The notes: generated by a model from the letters alone, not told the origin. 64,000 bases of DNA from Ruminococcus sp. (GCA_017411835.1 JAFQPG010000004.1:1-64000), one strand, 5' to 3'; positions 47,274 through 56,037 are shown, counted from the stretch's first letter. Translations and numbers: made by a program.

Positions 47274-48413
47274 TTATTTTTCATAAAGGGCAAGGGTTTT
47301 CTTCGCCACATCATCCCAGTTGTATTTTTTAAGCACAAACTCCTGTGCGGTTTCTTTGTATTTATCGACAAGTGCTTTATCGTCACACAGTTTTTGTAAT
47401 GTGTTGTAGAGTGCATCTACATCACCCGCTTTTACAACAAAAGCTTTGTCTTCAACAACTTCCTTGCATTCTTCAATATCGGATACAACACAGCAGTTTT
47501 TATAACTTAAAGCTTCAAGTAGCGAAAGCGGCATACCCTCCAAAAGTGACGGTAGCACATACACATAAGCGTTTGAGTAAAGCTCGCTCAAAAGCCTGCC
47601 TTGTGCAAAGCCTGTGAATATTATCCTGCTGTCATCTCGCGCAAGATTTAAAAGCTCTTTTACGTAGTCGTCTGTATCAGATGCCCCACCGACTATGACA
47701 AGTCGTTTATCGCTCTGAACTTTTTTAAATGCTTGTATCAGGTGGTGCACGCCCTTTTCAGGAACAAGTCTGCCTAAAAACAAAAGGTAGCCGTCTTTTT
47801 CAAGACTATACTTTTCAGCGATTTCGTCAGCGCTCAGAATATCCGGCATATTAACCGCATTAGGTATATAAACGGTTTCGCGATTATAAGCATCTTTAAA
47901 ATACTTTTGCACTCTTTTACTAAGCACTATAATCTCATCAGCGTATTTGACCGCCATCTTTTCACCGAACTTAATATATTTTTTTGCAAAGCCCTCGCTC
48001 CATTTGTCCCTCTGCCAGTCAAGACCATGTACAGTAACAATCACGCGTTTGTTAAAAAGCTTTAATATCGGCGCCATTGCGGCAGGGCCTTCGGCGTGTA
48101 TATGCACAACGTCGTATTTAGAAAACGCACAACGAACAGCCGCAAAAAAACTCGATGTCACTGCAGCGAGCCCTTTTTTGTCTATCGTTAAAACCGACTT
48201 GATTTTCACACCCTTGTGCTCTTTAATATTTTTCACATCAAAGCTTTTATCGCTTACATGGTGACCTTTTCGGTTATAGCAGGTAACAAAGTGACCGTTA
48301 GAAACCATTCTGCTTGAGAGCTCTTCGACGACTATCTCGACGCCGCCCTCGCGTGAGGGCACTCGCTTGTGGCCAAACATAGCAATATTCAATTTGCTTT
48401 TTGTATCACTCAT
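47274..48413 (-). CDS. Family 4 glycosyltransferase (DUF1972-type N-terminus)
   Basis: This 379-residue enzyme has HKRVPSREGGVEIVVEEL at its N-terminus, the GG-type acceptor motif of rhamnosyltransferase-like GT4 proteins. The donor domain has LFLGRLVPEKGVHHLI and LPSLLEGMPLSLLEALSYK. The ATG at 48413 is chosen because GGTGG lies upstream and because the longer in-frame start at 48593 is upstream of the promoter at 48514-48542. It is the first gene of the six-gene polysaccharide operon. Confidence 0.9.
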   Translation of the reverse strand: MSDTKSKLNIAMFGHKRVPSREGGVEIVVEELSSRMVSNGHFVTCYNRKGHHVSDKSFDVKNIKEHKGVKIKSVLTIDKKGLAAVTSSFFAAVRCAFSKYDVVHIHAEGPAAMAPILKLFNKRVIVTVHGLDWQRDKWSEGFAKKYIKFGEKMAVKYADEIIVLSKRVQKYFKDAYNRETVYIPNAVNMPDILSADEIAEKYSLEKDGYLLFLGRLVPEKGVHHLIQAFKKVQSDKRLVIVGGASDTDDYVKELLNLARDDSRIIFTGFAQGRLLSELYSNAYVYVLPSLLEGMPLSLLEALSYKNCCVVSDIEECKEVVEDKAFVVKAGDVDALYNTLQKLCDDKALVDKYKETAQEFVLKKYNWDDVAKKTLALYEK

Positions 48414-48513
48414 ATCGTCCACCGCGTTTAGTTTATACCCAACTATCCCAACAAATTGTGGCTTGATTTTGAGCCACCACAAAATATCGCATTTTAAATA
48501 TTTATTCAGTATA

Positions 48514-48542
48514 ATTATACTATATAATGCAAAAAAATACAA
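48514..48542 (-). promoter_or_regulatory. Promoter of the six-gene polysaccharide operon
   Basis: Minus-strand TTGTAT, 17 bases, TATAAT. The transcript would start near 48507, giving a leader of about 94 bases. Confidence 0.7.
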
Positions 48543-48632
48543 TGTTTTGAGCAAAAAAACTGTGTTAATTTTATATCGATATTTTTTCGACAAAAAACGT
48601 TATTTTAAGCCATTTTGCAAGGATACAAAAAC

Positions 48633-48665
48633 AAAAAGGAGCGTTATTTAAAACGCTCCTTTTTG
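48633..48665 (-). terminator. Terminator of the cobalamin-regulated pair
   Basis: Stem AAAAAGGAGCGTT/AACGCTCCTTTTT with T-runs on both strands, immediately after the S-component stop codon. Confidence 0.88.
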
Positions 48666-48668
48666 CTG

Positions 48669-49247
48669 TTAAAGTTTTCCTATTTTTTTGTTTAAATTAT
48701 TAAGCAAAACCGACAACGGATGAATCAGCAAACCCAAAACTAAATTCGTGACCGCGTGGATAAAATCCCACGGTAAACCAGCTATCACCCACGCGACCGC
48801 TTGTTCAAATGAAAAAGAAAACATAAGCACCTGCGCTGGTGCGTAAAGCAAACCAAAGCACAAGCCGTGCAATGCACACACAATCGGGTACACTATCATC
48901 TTTGCTGTTTTGCTCATTTTTTTCGGCAGTAGCATCGTCACCGCCCACAGCACAGTCCAGATGTAAAGATACGGCACCCACCACATATTAAAGCCTGCAA
49001 ATATGCCATTGAGTAAGACATAAATGTAAATTGGTATCAACGCTTTCTTGCGATATACAACTGTCAAAAGCATCGTAAACATACCAAGCAAATGCACATT
49101 CGGCAGAAACTCCATAACAATTTTTGAGATAAACATCATTGCACCAAACATCGCAAAAAGTGTCATCTCAAACAGGGTGAGTTTTACACGCGTTTGTCGT
49201 TTTTTGTCCTGTGGCTGTTTTTTGTTTTTCATCAAAATTTCACTCAT
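48669..49247 (-). CDS. ECF transporter S component, predicted cobalamin or corrinoid precursor
   Basis: This 192-residue protein has a basic N-terminal arm of about 22 residues and six hydrophobic helices with ECF S-component features (FAMFGAMMFISKIVMEFLPNVHL, ALIPIYIYVLLNGIFAG). The start ATG lies one base from the stop of the lipoprotein gene and lacks a good ribosome site of its own, so it is translationally coupled. Control by a cobalamin riboswitch predicts uptake of cobalamin, cobinamide or a lower-ligand precursor. The shared energising module is elsewhere. Confidence 0.85.
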   Translation of the reverse strand: MSEILMKNKKQPQDKKRQTRVKLTLFEMTLFAMFGAMMFISKIVMEFLPNVHLLGMFTMLLTVVYRKKALIPIYIYVLLNGIFAGFNMWWVPYLYIWTVLWAVTMLLPKKMSKTAKMIVYPIVCALHGLCFGLLYAPAQVLMFSFSFEQAVAWVIAGLPWDFIHAVTNLVLGLLIHPLSVLLNNLNKKIGKL

Positions 49248-49248
49248 T

Positions 49249-49722
49249 TTACTTTGTGTAAACTAACTGATAACGCTCACCGTCTTCTATCTGTGCAGTG
49301 TTTGCACCTTCCATCATATACTCGCCGTCTTTATTGATTGCCCAGTAAGACTGGTCGACGTCATAGTCAGCTAAAATACCGTTTACGGTCTTGATATAAA
49401 GCCCGTATTCGCTCTCGTCACCCTGCACAAGGTCAACACCCGTCAAGGCATCTTCAAGGTTTTCTGCATCCGTGTTGATGGTGACTGTGATTGCTTTTTC
49501 GCCTGCCTGCACCTCTACCTCGATTGCAGTCTTGCCCTCGCCGAGCGTCACGTCTTCAAGGTATGTAGCGTCCTTCCACAAAGGGTCAATAGAGTCAGTC
49601 ACAGCTTGTGTCGCGATCTCTGTTGGTTTTGTTTGTTCGTCACCAGAGCACGCGCACAAAGACGTAGCGAGCGTCAAACACAATGCAAATGCTAACAACA
49701 GTGATAAAATTCTTTTCTTCAT
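49249..49722 (-). CDS. DUF4430-domain lipoprotein, predicted corrinoid-binding
   Basis: This 157-residue lipoprotein has a lipobox at LCACS. Its C-terminal ~75 residues match the DUF4430 (transcobalamin C-terminal-like) pattern: ITVTINTDAENLEDAL, a YGLYIKTVNGILADYD segment and YWAINKDGEYMMEGANT. The ATG at 49722 follows GAAGGAAGGA; the ORF can be extended to 49740 but without a better ribosome site. It lies directly downstream of a cobalamin riboswitch and upstream of an ECF S component, so it likely captures a corrinoid outside and hands it over. Confidence 0.88.
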   Translation of the reverse strand: MKKRILSLLLAFALCLTLATSLCACSGDEQTKPTEIATQAVTDSIDPLWKDATYLEDVTLGEGKTAIEVEVQAGEKAITVTINTDAENLEDALTGVDLVQGDESEYGLYIKTVNGILADYDVDQSYWAINKDGEYMMEGANTAQIEDGERYQLVYTK

Positions 49723-49764
49723 AATAATTCCTTCCTTCATCAGAATAGTTTTCTATTCTCAATG

Positions 49765-49797
49765 AATAAAAACAAACGCGCCCTCCAAGAGGACGCG
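49765..49797 (-). terminator. Riboswitch expression-platform terminator
   Basis: Minus-strand stem CGCGTCCTC/GAGGGCGCG followed by TTTGTTTTTAT, between the riboswitch aptamer and the lipoprotein gene. Confidence 0.82.
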
Positions 49798-49799
49798 AT

Positions 49800-49999
49800 A
49801 AAGTCATAATCACATCGTAGTCCTCCATTGCCCGAAAACCGTCTGCACTTCACGATATGACAAGCATTCCGACTTATCTTACGAAATACGGTAATGGCTG
49901 TTGCGGTGGATTCTCACCACGCTTCCCTTGTCCTCTTTTACACCGTCGTGCGGTACAATCAAGCGTATAAACAATATCGCGATTTATTCTATTGTGAAC
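49800..49999 (-). promoter_or_regulatory. Cobalamin riboswitch
   Basis: On the minus strand the leader contains GGGAAGCGTGGTGAGAATCC, the conserved aptamer core, continuing into an ACCGCAACAGCCATTACCGT segment (49886-49927 overall). The B12-box-like AAGTCGGAATGCTTGTC follows at 49859-49875. A terminator is downstream. Ligand binding should shut off the lipoprotein and S-component genes. The CAGCCATTACC segment departs from the usual CNGCCCCCGC. Confidence 0.88.
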
Positions 50000-50005
50000 A
50001 CGTCT

Positions 50006-50034
50006 ATTATGCGATAAAACACGACTTTTGTCAA
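50006..50034 (-). promoter_or_regulatory. Promoter of the cobalamin riboswitch transcript
   Basis: Minus-strand TTGACA, 17 bases, CATAAT; transcription would begin near 49999. Confidence 0.75.
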
Positions 50035-50110
50035 CACATAAGCGCCACATCATCGCTTTAGCGCAATAGCGTAGAGGCTATATCCCCAAAAAGGGGATAT
50101 AAGGGGGCAG

Positions 50111-50383
50111 ATGAGCGGTGAGGAACTCAAGTATGTTGGCACATGGAACGCAGTATATAATGATAAGTTCTTAATATTGCGTTTATATGACGACGGAGTT
50201 GCTCTTTTTTGTTCAAGTGACAACGACAAAAACGAAATGGGTTATGGTGACTATGGCACATGGGAAATTCGTGAAAATCATATCATTTATTACTATAATA
50301 CTATGGGCAACTCTTCTTACATAGCCTACGAAATTGATGGTGAAATGTTAAAACGACAAGACGGAACAACCTTTATGAAATAA
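50111..50383 (+). CDS. Small hypothetical beta-rich protein
   Basis: This 90-residue protein without signal peptide has a lipocalin-like look: GTWNAVYNDKFLILRLYDDG, then GTWEIRENHIIYYYN and ending in DGEMLKRQDGTTF. Such small beta-barrel-like sheets occur in many clostridial hypotheticals with a GTW motif. AAGGGGG lies 3-4 bases before the ATG. A TATCCCC/GGGGATA hairpin sits directly upstream of that ribosome site and could limit translation. Function unknown. Confidence 0.65.
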   Translation: MSGEELKYVGTWNAVYNDKFLILRLYDDGVALFCSSDNDKNEMGYGDYGTWEIRENHIIYYYNTMGNSSYIAYEIDGEMLKRQDGTTFMK

Positions 50384-50386
50384 ACA

Positions 50387-50415
50387 AAGGGAGCAGAAAA
50401 CTGCTCCCTTATGTA
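50387..50415 (+). terminator. Hairpin after the small hypothetical gene
   Basis: 10-bp stem AAGGGAGCAG/CTGCTCCCTT with an AAAA loop and a weak T-tract. Confidence 0.6.
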
Positions 50416-50496
50416 TACTCCAAAAGAGAAATGTATTTATAGAGTGGTTCTGTGGAATATCGTCTGCTGTTGCTAAGCTTATAATACATAAAATTT

Positions 50497-50530
50497 AAGG
50501 CGGTGTACCGATTGGTACACCGCCTTTTTT
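50497..50530 (+). terminator. Strong terminator in the nifJ 3' gap
   Basis: 13-bp stem AAGGCGGTGTACC/GGTACACCGCCTT followed by TTTTTT on the plus strand. The remaining gap to nifJ (50531-50703) has no recognised gene; on the minus strand a 50-codon open stretch without a start codon is present. Confidence 0.75.
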
Positions 50531-50703
50531 ATTAAAGCGTATTAACTTTAATGTTATTGGTACTGCGTACAGCGATATCACGCCTCGTTGCTCTGCGCTG
50601 ATCCTCAAAAGTCCACAGTCTCGCATTGATTTTCTGCGTTGACTTAGGGGCTACAAAAATGCAGACTCGTCTTCGACTTTATGAGGGCTACGAGCCTCAG
50701 CGC

Positions 50704-53700
50704 TTATTCTTTACCTGCACGCTTTGCAAGAGCTTCGTATCTCTTCATTGCTGTTTCTTCAGCCTTTTCGAAGAGTTCGTTTGCTCTGTCTGGGAATGAA
50801 CGTGTGAGTGAGCTGTAACGAGCTTCGTTAAGGATAAAGTCACGATAAGAAGCAGATGGAGCCTTAGAGTCAAGAATGAATGGGTTTTTGCCTTCAAGAG
50901 CGAGGTCTGGGTTGTAACGGAAGTTGTTCCAGTAACCGCAAGCGATAGCTCTTTCCATTTCCTTCTGACAGTTAATCATACCGCCCTTGATTGAGTGCAT
51001 CTCACATGGAGCATAAGCGATGATGATTGATGGACCCTTGTAAGCTTCAGCTTCTCTGATTGCTTTGAGTGTCTGGTTCATATCAGCGCCCATAGCAATC
51101 TGAGCAACGTAGATATAACCGTAAGACATAGCGATGTCAGCAAGTGACTTCTTCTGGATAGCCTTACCAGCTGCTGCGAACTGTGCAACCTGACCGATGT
51201 TAGAAGCCTTTGAAGCCTGACCGCCTGTATTTGAGTAAACTTCAGTATCGAATACCATGATGTTTACGTCTTCGCCTGTAGCAAGAACGTGGTCAACACC
51301 GCCGAAACCGATGTCGTATGCCCAACCGTCGCCACCGAAGATCCAAACTGACTTCTTAGATAAGAACTCTTTTGAATCGTAGATAGACTTGCAGTTGTCG
51401 CACTTGTCCTTGATTGGCTCGAGCGCCTTAACGAGAGCCTTTGTAGCCTTAGCATTCTTGTCGCCGTCGTCTACTGTGTCGAGATATTCTTTAGCTGCAG
51501 CCTTAGCTTCGTCTGTAGCACAATCAGCAGTAAGGAGCACCTTAACCTGCTCGATAAGTCTATCTCTAACTGCCTTCTGACCAAGATACATACCAAGACC
51601 GTGCTCAGCGTTGTCCTCGAACAATGAGTTAGCCCATGCAGGACCAAAGCCGTCTTTGTTTGTTGTATATGGTGATGTAGCAGCAGGACCACCCCAGATT
51701 GATGAACATCCTGTAGCGTTAGAAACGTACATTCTGTCACCGAAGAGCTGAGTGATAAGTCTAGCGTATGATGTTTCAGCACAACCTGCACAAGAGCCTG
51801 AGAACTCTAAAAGTGGCTGTTTGTACTGAGATGAAATTACGTTGATGTTAGCAGTTGTTTCTTCTTTCTCAGTTACATTAGCTACACAGTAATCAAATAC
51901 TGCCTGCTCAGCATCCTGAGACTCTCTTGGAACCATAGTGAGTGAGTTTGTAGGACAAACGCCGATACAAACACCACAACCCATACAGTCAAATGGAGAA
52001 ACAGCGAGAGTGTACTTGTAGTCAGTCTTAACGATTGGCTTCTCACAAACTCTCATGTTTTCAGGAGCGTTAGCGAGTTCTTCTTCATTAAGAGCAAATG
52101 GACGGATAGTAGCGTGTGGACATACAAATGCACACTTGTTACATTTAGCACAAGTAGCCTCATTCCACTTAGGAACCATAACAGCTACGCCGCGCTTCTC
52201 GTAAGCAGAAGCACCCTGCTCGAATGTACCGTCAGCATGATCCATAAATGCTGATACTGGGAGTGAGTCGCCCTCCATCTTACCAACTGGGAGCATGATG
52301 TTGTCTACCATCTTAACGAGCTTCTCTTTACCTGTTGAAGCAACCTTAGCAGCATCGTCAGTAACGTTTGCCCAAGTGCTAGGAACATCAATCTTTGTAA
52401 ATGCTGATACACCGGCGTCGATAGCCTTGTGGTTCATATCAACGATGTCCTGACCCTTCTTGAGGTAAGACTTAGTAGCAGCGTCCTTCATATACTGAAC
52501 AGCCTCTTCGATTGGCATAACCTTTGCAAGTGCGAAGAAAGCAGCCTGAAGGATAGTGTTTGTACGCTTGCCCATACCGATTTCTACAGCAAGGTCGATA
52601 GCGTTTACTGTGTAGAGCTGAATGTCATTTTCAGCGATATATTTCTTAGTAGCAGCGTCTAAGTGGCTGTCAAGTTCGTCTGCAGACCACTGGCAGTTGA
52701 TGAGATATACACCGCCCGGTTTAACGTCCTGAACCATCTTGTAACCCTTTAATACGTATGAAGGGTTGTGACATGCTACGAAGTCAGCCTTATTGATGTA
52801 GTATGGGCTCTTGATTGGGCTGTCACCAAATCTTAAGTGAGAAATTGTGATACCGCCTGTCTTCTTTGAGTCATACTGGAAGTAAGCCTGAACGTATTTA
52901 TCTGTGTGGTCACCGATAATCTTGATAGAGTTCTTGTTAGCACCAACAGTACCGTCACCGCCAAGACCCCAGAACTTGCACTCGATTGTGCCTTCTGCAG
53001 CTGTGTTTGGTGATGGAACTTCTGGAAGTGAGAGCTCTGTAACGTCGTCGACGATACCGAGTGTAAACTGTGCCTTAGGAGCATCCTTTTTGAGCTCCTC
53101 ATATACAGCGAATACTGATGAAGGTGGTGTGTCTTTTGAACCAAGACCGTATCTACCGCCAACAACTGTAGCCTGTCTGCCCATTTTAGCAAGAGCAGCA
53201 ACAACGTCGAGGTAAAGTGGCTCGCCGAGAGCACCTGGCTCTTTTGTTCTGTCAAGTACTGCAATCTTCTTAGCAGTAGCTGGGATAGCTTCAACAAGCT
53301 TTTCAGCAGAGAATGGTCTATAAAGTCTAACCTTAACAAGACCAACCTTCTCGCCGTTTGCATTCATATAATCGATAACTTCTTCTGCAACGTCACAGAT
53401 AGAACCCATAGCAACGATAACGCGCTCAGCGTCTTCAGCACCATAGTAGTTGAAGAGCTTGTAGTCTGTACCGAGCTTTGCGTTAACCTTGTTCATGTAC
53501 TCCTCTACGATGCCAGGAACTGCATCATAGTACTTGTTACATGCTTCTCTGTGCTGGAAGAAGATGTCGCCGTTTTCGTGTGAACCACGCATTACAGGAC
53601 GCTCTGGGTTTAAAGCTCTCTTTCTGAAGCCTTCAACTGCGTCCATATCGCACATTTCTTTGAGGTCATCATAATCCCAGATTTCAATCTTCTGGATTTC

Positions 53701-54234
53701 GTGTGATGTTCTGAAACCGTCGAAGAAGTTGATAAATGGAACTCTAGATTTGATTGTTGCAAGGTGAGCAACAGCGCCAAGGTCCATAACTTCCTGTGGG
53801 TTTGTTTCTGCGAGCATAGCAAAACCTGTCTGACGACAAGCATAAACGTCTGAGTGATCACCAAAGATGTTTAATGCGTGTGATGCTACACAACGAGCAG
53901 ATACGTGGAAAACTGATGGGAGCAGTTCGCCCGCGATTTTATACATGTTAGGGATCATAAGGAGCAGACCCTGTGAAGCTGTGTATGTTGTAGTAAGCGC
54001 ACCGGCGTTGAGTGAGCCGTGAACTGTACCAGCAGCACCTGCTTCAGACTGCATTTCCTCTACCTTAACTGTTGTGCCAAAAATGTTCTTGACACCCTGT
54101 GCTGACCATTGGTCAACGTAGTCTGCCATAGGACTTGAAGGTGTGATAGGATAAATACCAGCAACCTCAGTAAACGCATAAGAGACATAAGCCGCAGCGT
54201 TATTACCGTCCATGGTCTTCATTGTTCTTGCCAC
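50704..54234 (-). CDS. nifJ: Pyruvate:ferredoxin (flavodoxin) oxidoreductase
   Basis: This 1176-residue enzyme oxidises pyruvate to acetyl-CoA and CO2, passing electrons to ferredoxin. All domains of the homodimeric PFOR are in one chain. They are the N-terminal pyrimidine domain (AYVSYAFTEVAGIYPITPSSPM), the gamma-type domain (WGLGGDGTVGANKNSIKI), two 4Fe-4S motifs (CAKCNKCAFVCP at about 695, CMGCGVCIGVCP at about 755) and the TPP-binding domain (GGDGWAYDIGFGG at about 975, and VYSNTGGQ). A cysteine in SGSCAGCAETSY supports the proximal cluster. It is the central enzyme of anaerobic carbon metabolism. It has its own promoter. Confidence 0.98.
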   Translation of the reverse strand: MARTMKTMDGNNAAAYVSYAFTEVAGIYPITPSSPMADYVDQWSAQGVKNIFGTTVKVEEMQSEAGAAGTVHGSLNAGALTTTYTASQGLLLMIPNMYKIAGELLPSVFHVSARCVASHALNIFGDHSDVYACRQTGFAMLAETNPQEVMDLGAVAHLATIKSRVPFINFFDGFRTSHEIQKIEIWDYDDLKEMCDMDAVEGFRKRALNPERPVMRGSHENGDIFFQHREACNKYYDAVPGIVEEYMNKVNAKLGTDYKLFNYYGAEDAERVIVAMGSICDVAEEVIDYMNANGEKVGLVKVRLYRPFSAEKLVEAIPATAKKIAVLDRTKEPGALGEPLYLDVVAALAKMGRQATVVGGRYGLGSKDTPPSSVFAVYEELKKDAPKAQFTLGIVDDVTELSLPEVPSPNTAAEGTIECKFWGLGGDGTVGANKNSIKIIGDHTDKYVQAYFQYDSKKTGGITISHLRFGDSPIKSPYYINKADFVACHNPSYVLKGYKMVQDVKPGGVYLINCQWSADELDSHLDAATKKYIAENDIQLYTVNAIDLAVEIGMGKRTNTILQAAFFALAKVMPIEEAVQYMKDAATKSYLKKGQDIVDMNHKAIDAGVSAFTKIDVPSTWANVTDDAAKVASTGKEKLVKMVDNIMLPVGKMEGDSLPVSAFMDHADGTFEQGASAYEKRGVAVMVPKWNEATCAKCNKCAFVCPHATIRPFALNEEELANAPENMRVCEKPIVKTDYKYTLAVSPFDCMGCGVCIGVCPTNSLTMVPRESQDAEQAVFDYCVANVTEKEETTANINVISSQYKQPLLEFSGSCAGCAETSYARLITQLFGDRMYVSNATGCSSIWGGPAATSPYTTNKDGFGPAWANSLFEDNAEHGLGMYLGQKAVRDRLIEQVKVLLTADCATDEAKAAAKEYLDTVDDGDKNAKATKALVKALEPIKDKCDNCKSIYDSKEFLSKKSVWIFGGDGWAYDIGFGGVDHVLATGEDVNIMVFDTEVYSNTGGQASKASNIGQVAQFAAAGKAIQKKSLADIAMSYGYIYVAQIAMGADMNQTLKAIREAEAYKGPSIIIAYAPCEMHSIKGGMINCQKEMERAIACGYWNNFRYNPDLALEGKNPFILDSKAPSASYRDFILNEARYSSLTRSFPDRANELFEKAEETAMKRYEALAKRAGKE

Positions 54235-54342
54235 TATTAATTCCTCCCTTTTTAGTGGTTGCCACTGTAAGATGAGCTCTTTCTTACACCGGCATAAATT
54301 TTAGGCTGTCGAGAAATTAAATTTCTCGTCTTACCACCGTTT

Positions 54343-54371
54343 ATAATATCACTTTTTGTCCTCTATGTAAA
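54343..54371 (-). promoter_or_regulatory. Promoter of nifJ
   Basis: Minus-strand TTTACA, 17 bases, TATTAT. The leader of about 100 bases contains an 8-bp hairpin (GAGAAATT/AATTTCTC, 54311-54327). Confidence 0.6.
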
Positions 54372-54486
54372 GTGTAAAAGACATGAATTATGACAAAAAT
54401 TTAACAAAATTTTTGCCGTCTTGTGGTATAAAAAATACCACACACTATATATAGAAATTTACATATTTATGTGACAAAACTGTTAT

Positions 54487-54515
54487 TTGACAATGGGTGC
54501 ATATTTTTGTACACT
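54487..54515 (+). promoter_or_regulatory. Promoter of the CBS-domain protein gene
   Basis: TTGACA, 17 bases, TACACT. With the opposing nifJ promoter it accounts for the 322-base divergent gap. Confidence 0.6.
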
Positions 54516-54556
54516 TAACGTGTGTAAAAATATACTTTTTGAGAGGATGACCAAAT

Positions 54557-55414
54557 ATGCCTGACGATTCAGGTAGTAACAAATACAATAAGAAACACAG
54601 CTTTATCGGGCGTCTTTTTAACAAAAAATCTGACACCGAAATGGTGCAGGAAACCGAAGACGAGATTATGTCTTTGGTCGAGGAGGGTCAGGAAAGAGGC
54701 TTTATCGACGACGACACTAGAGATATTATCGAAAACGTCTTTGATTTCGACGACACCGTTGCGTACGAAATTATGACTCACCGTAGAGATATGGTCGCTA
54801 TCGAGGACACCGACTCACTTGAAGAGGTAGTCAAAATCGCGGTGGAATCGGGCTACTCGCGTATTCCTGTTTATCACGACGATATCGACTCTATTATCGG
54901 CGTGCTTTATGTCAAAGACTTGCTCAAATATGTAGTCGACGAGGTTCCGAAAAATTTTAAAATTTCTGACATCGTCAGAAAGGTGCTTTTTGTACCGCGT
55001 ACAAAAGACTGTAGCTCGCTATTTTCCCAGATGAACAAAGAGAAGATTCAGATTGCTATTGTCGTTGACGAGTACGGCGGAACCGAAGGTCTTATCACGC
55101 TTGAAGATTTAATCGAAGATATTTTGGGCAATATTCAGGACGAGTACGACAACGAGGAAGAGGAAATCAAGCAGATTTCCGATAAAAAGTTCACGGTTGA
55201 CGGCTCAACCTCGATTGAAGATATCGAGGAGCTAATCGGCGAGGATATCCACGACGACGACTCTGATACAATCGCAGGATTTTTGCTGAATATTCTCGGC
55301 AGGGTTCCTGACGAAAACGAGCTGTGTTTTGTTGAAGACCGTCATTTTAGATTCACCGTACTCTCGGTTGAAGATAGACGTATCGAAAAAATTCTGATAG
55401 AAAAAATCGATTAA
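54557..55414 (+). CDS. CorC/HlyC-type protein with CBS pair and transporter-associated domain
   Basis: This 285-residue soluble protein starts with an acidic/basic arm, then a CBS pair (about 75-190: IMTHRRDMVAIEDTDSLEE, GYSRIPVYHDDIDSIIGVLYV, IQIAIVVDEYGGTEGLITLED) and a C-terminal CorC_HlyC domain (about 205-285, with DTIAGFLLNILGRVPDENE). Full members of this family also carry a DUF21 membrane domain, which is missing here, as in the E. coli CorC type. Such proteins modulate Mg2+/Co2+ efflux. GAGAGGATG lies before the ATG. Confidence 0.9.
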   Translation: MPDDSGSNKYNKKHSFIGRLFNKKSDTEMVQETEDEIMSLVEEGQERGFIDDDTRDIIENVFDFDDTVAYEIMTHRRDMVAIEDTDSLEEVVKIAVESGYSRIPVYHDDIDSIIGVLYVKDLLKYVVDEVPKNFKISDIVRKVLFVPRTKDCSSLFSQMNKEKIQIAIVVDEYGGTEGLITLEDLIEDILGNIQDEYDNEEEEIKQISDKKFTVDGSTSIEDIEELIGEDIHDDDSDTIAGFLLNILGRVPDENELCFVEDRHFRFTVLSVEDRRIEKILIEKID

Positions 55415-55434
55415 GCATAAAACCTGATATTGTA

Positions 55435-55463
55435 TTGAATTTTTAAAAATATCGTGCTATAAT
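55435..55463 (+). promoter_or_regulatory. Promoter of the small lipoprotein gene
   Basis: TTGAAT, 17 bases, TATAAT. Confidence 0.7.
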
Positions 55464-55507
55464 TAGCACCATCGCAACGATGTTTTTTTGTATCACAGGA
55501 GGATATT

Positions 55508-55984
55508 ATGAAAAGAGTAATTTGTTTAATTTTAGCTGTTTTAATGATGGCTGTTTTATTTACAGGCTGTAAGGTTAAAACCACCGTAGCGCCTGAGTAT
55601 GTTGACGATTTCGTAAATAACTACGCAACCCCTGAAATTGAAGAAGACGGTGCGGTTACATACGAATTTGAAAGCAAGAAAAAATATGAAGAATTCCTTT
55701 TTGACTACCACGAGGTAATCGAAGAAGAATCTAATGTTAAAATCGAGTCTGTAGGACAGTACTCATACTACAACCCTGAAGTCACAGAAGTTATTGTTGG
55801 TATCACTCCTGAATCTTACGAAGAGTTGGGCGAAGAGGCTGTAAAAGCTGAGGCACAAGAGGTTGGTAAAGAAGCTTTAAGATTTCAGATGAACACCAAA
55901 AACCCTAAGGGCGAGCTTACTGTTACATACAGAAACGCTAATACTTCTGAAGAGTACTTCACTATCACAGTTAAAGCTGAATAA
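55508..55984 (+). CDS. Small lipoprotein of unknown function
   Basis: This 158-residue protein has a signal peptide with lipobox LFTGC (Cys about residue 21) and an acidic, soluble remainder of about 135 residues. The body is rich in Glu, Tyr and Val (VIEEESNVKIESVGQY, ESYEELGEEAVKAEAQE) and appears alternating beta/alpha. No family is recognised. AGGAGG lies 6 bases before the ATG. It is flanked by its own promoter and terminator, so it is a stand-alone gene. Confidence 0.82.
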   Translation: MKRVICLILAVLMMAVLFTGCKVKTTVAPEYVDDFVNNYATPEIEEDGAVTYEFESKKKYEEFLFDYHEVIEEESNVKIESVGQYSYYNPEVTEVIVGITPESYEELGEEAVKAEAQEVGKEALRFQMNTKNPKGELTVTYRNANTSEEYFTITVKAE

Positions 55985-56006
55985 TTCTAAACCAAAGACA
56001 AAATTT

Positions 56007-56036
56007 AAGGGACGCGATATCGCGTCCCTTTTTTAT
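56007..56036. terminator. Bidirectional terminator between convergent genes
   Basis: Perfect palindrome AAGGGACGCGATATCGCGTC continuing to CCTT, followed by TTTTATTTT; A-rich on the other side. Confidence 0.88.
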
Positions 56037-56037
56037 T

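Noticed and set aside
48414-48593. 60-residue N-terminal extension of the first operon glycosyltransferase
   Set aside because: The extension runs upstream through the promoter at 48514-48542, and the family normally starts at the GG-type motif.
49640-49828. 62-codon minus-strand frame upstream of the DUF4430 lipoprotein
   Set aside because: It crosses the riboswitch terminator and the real lipoprotein start in another frame.
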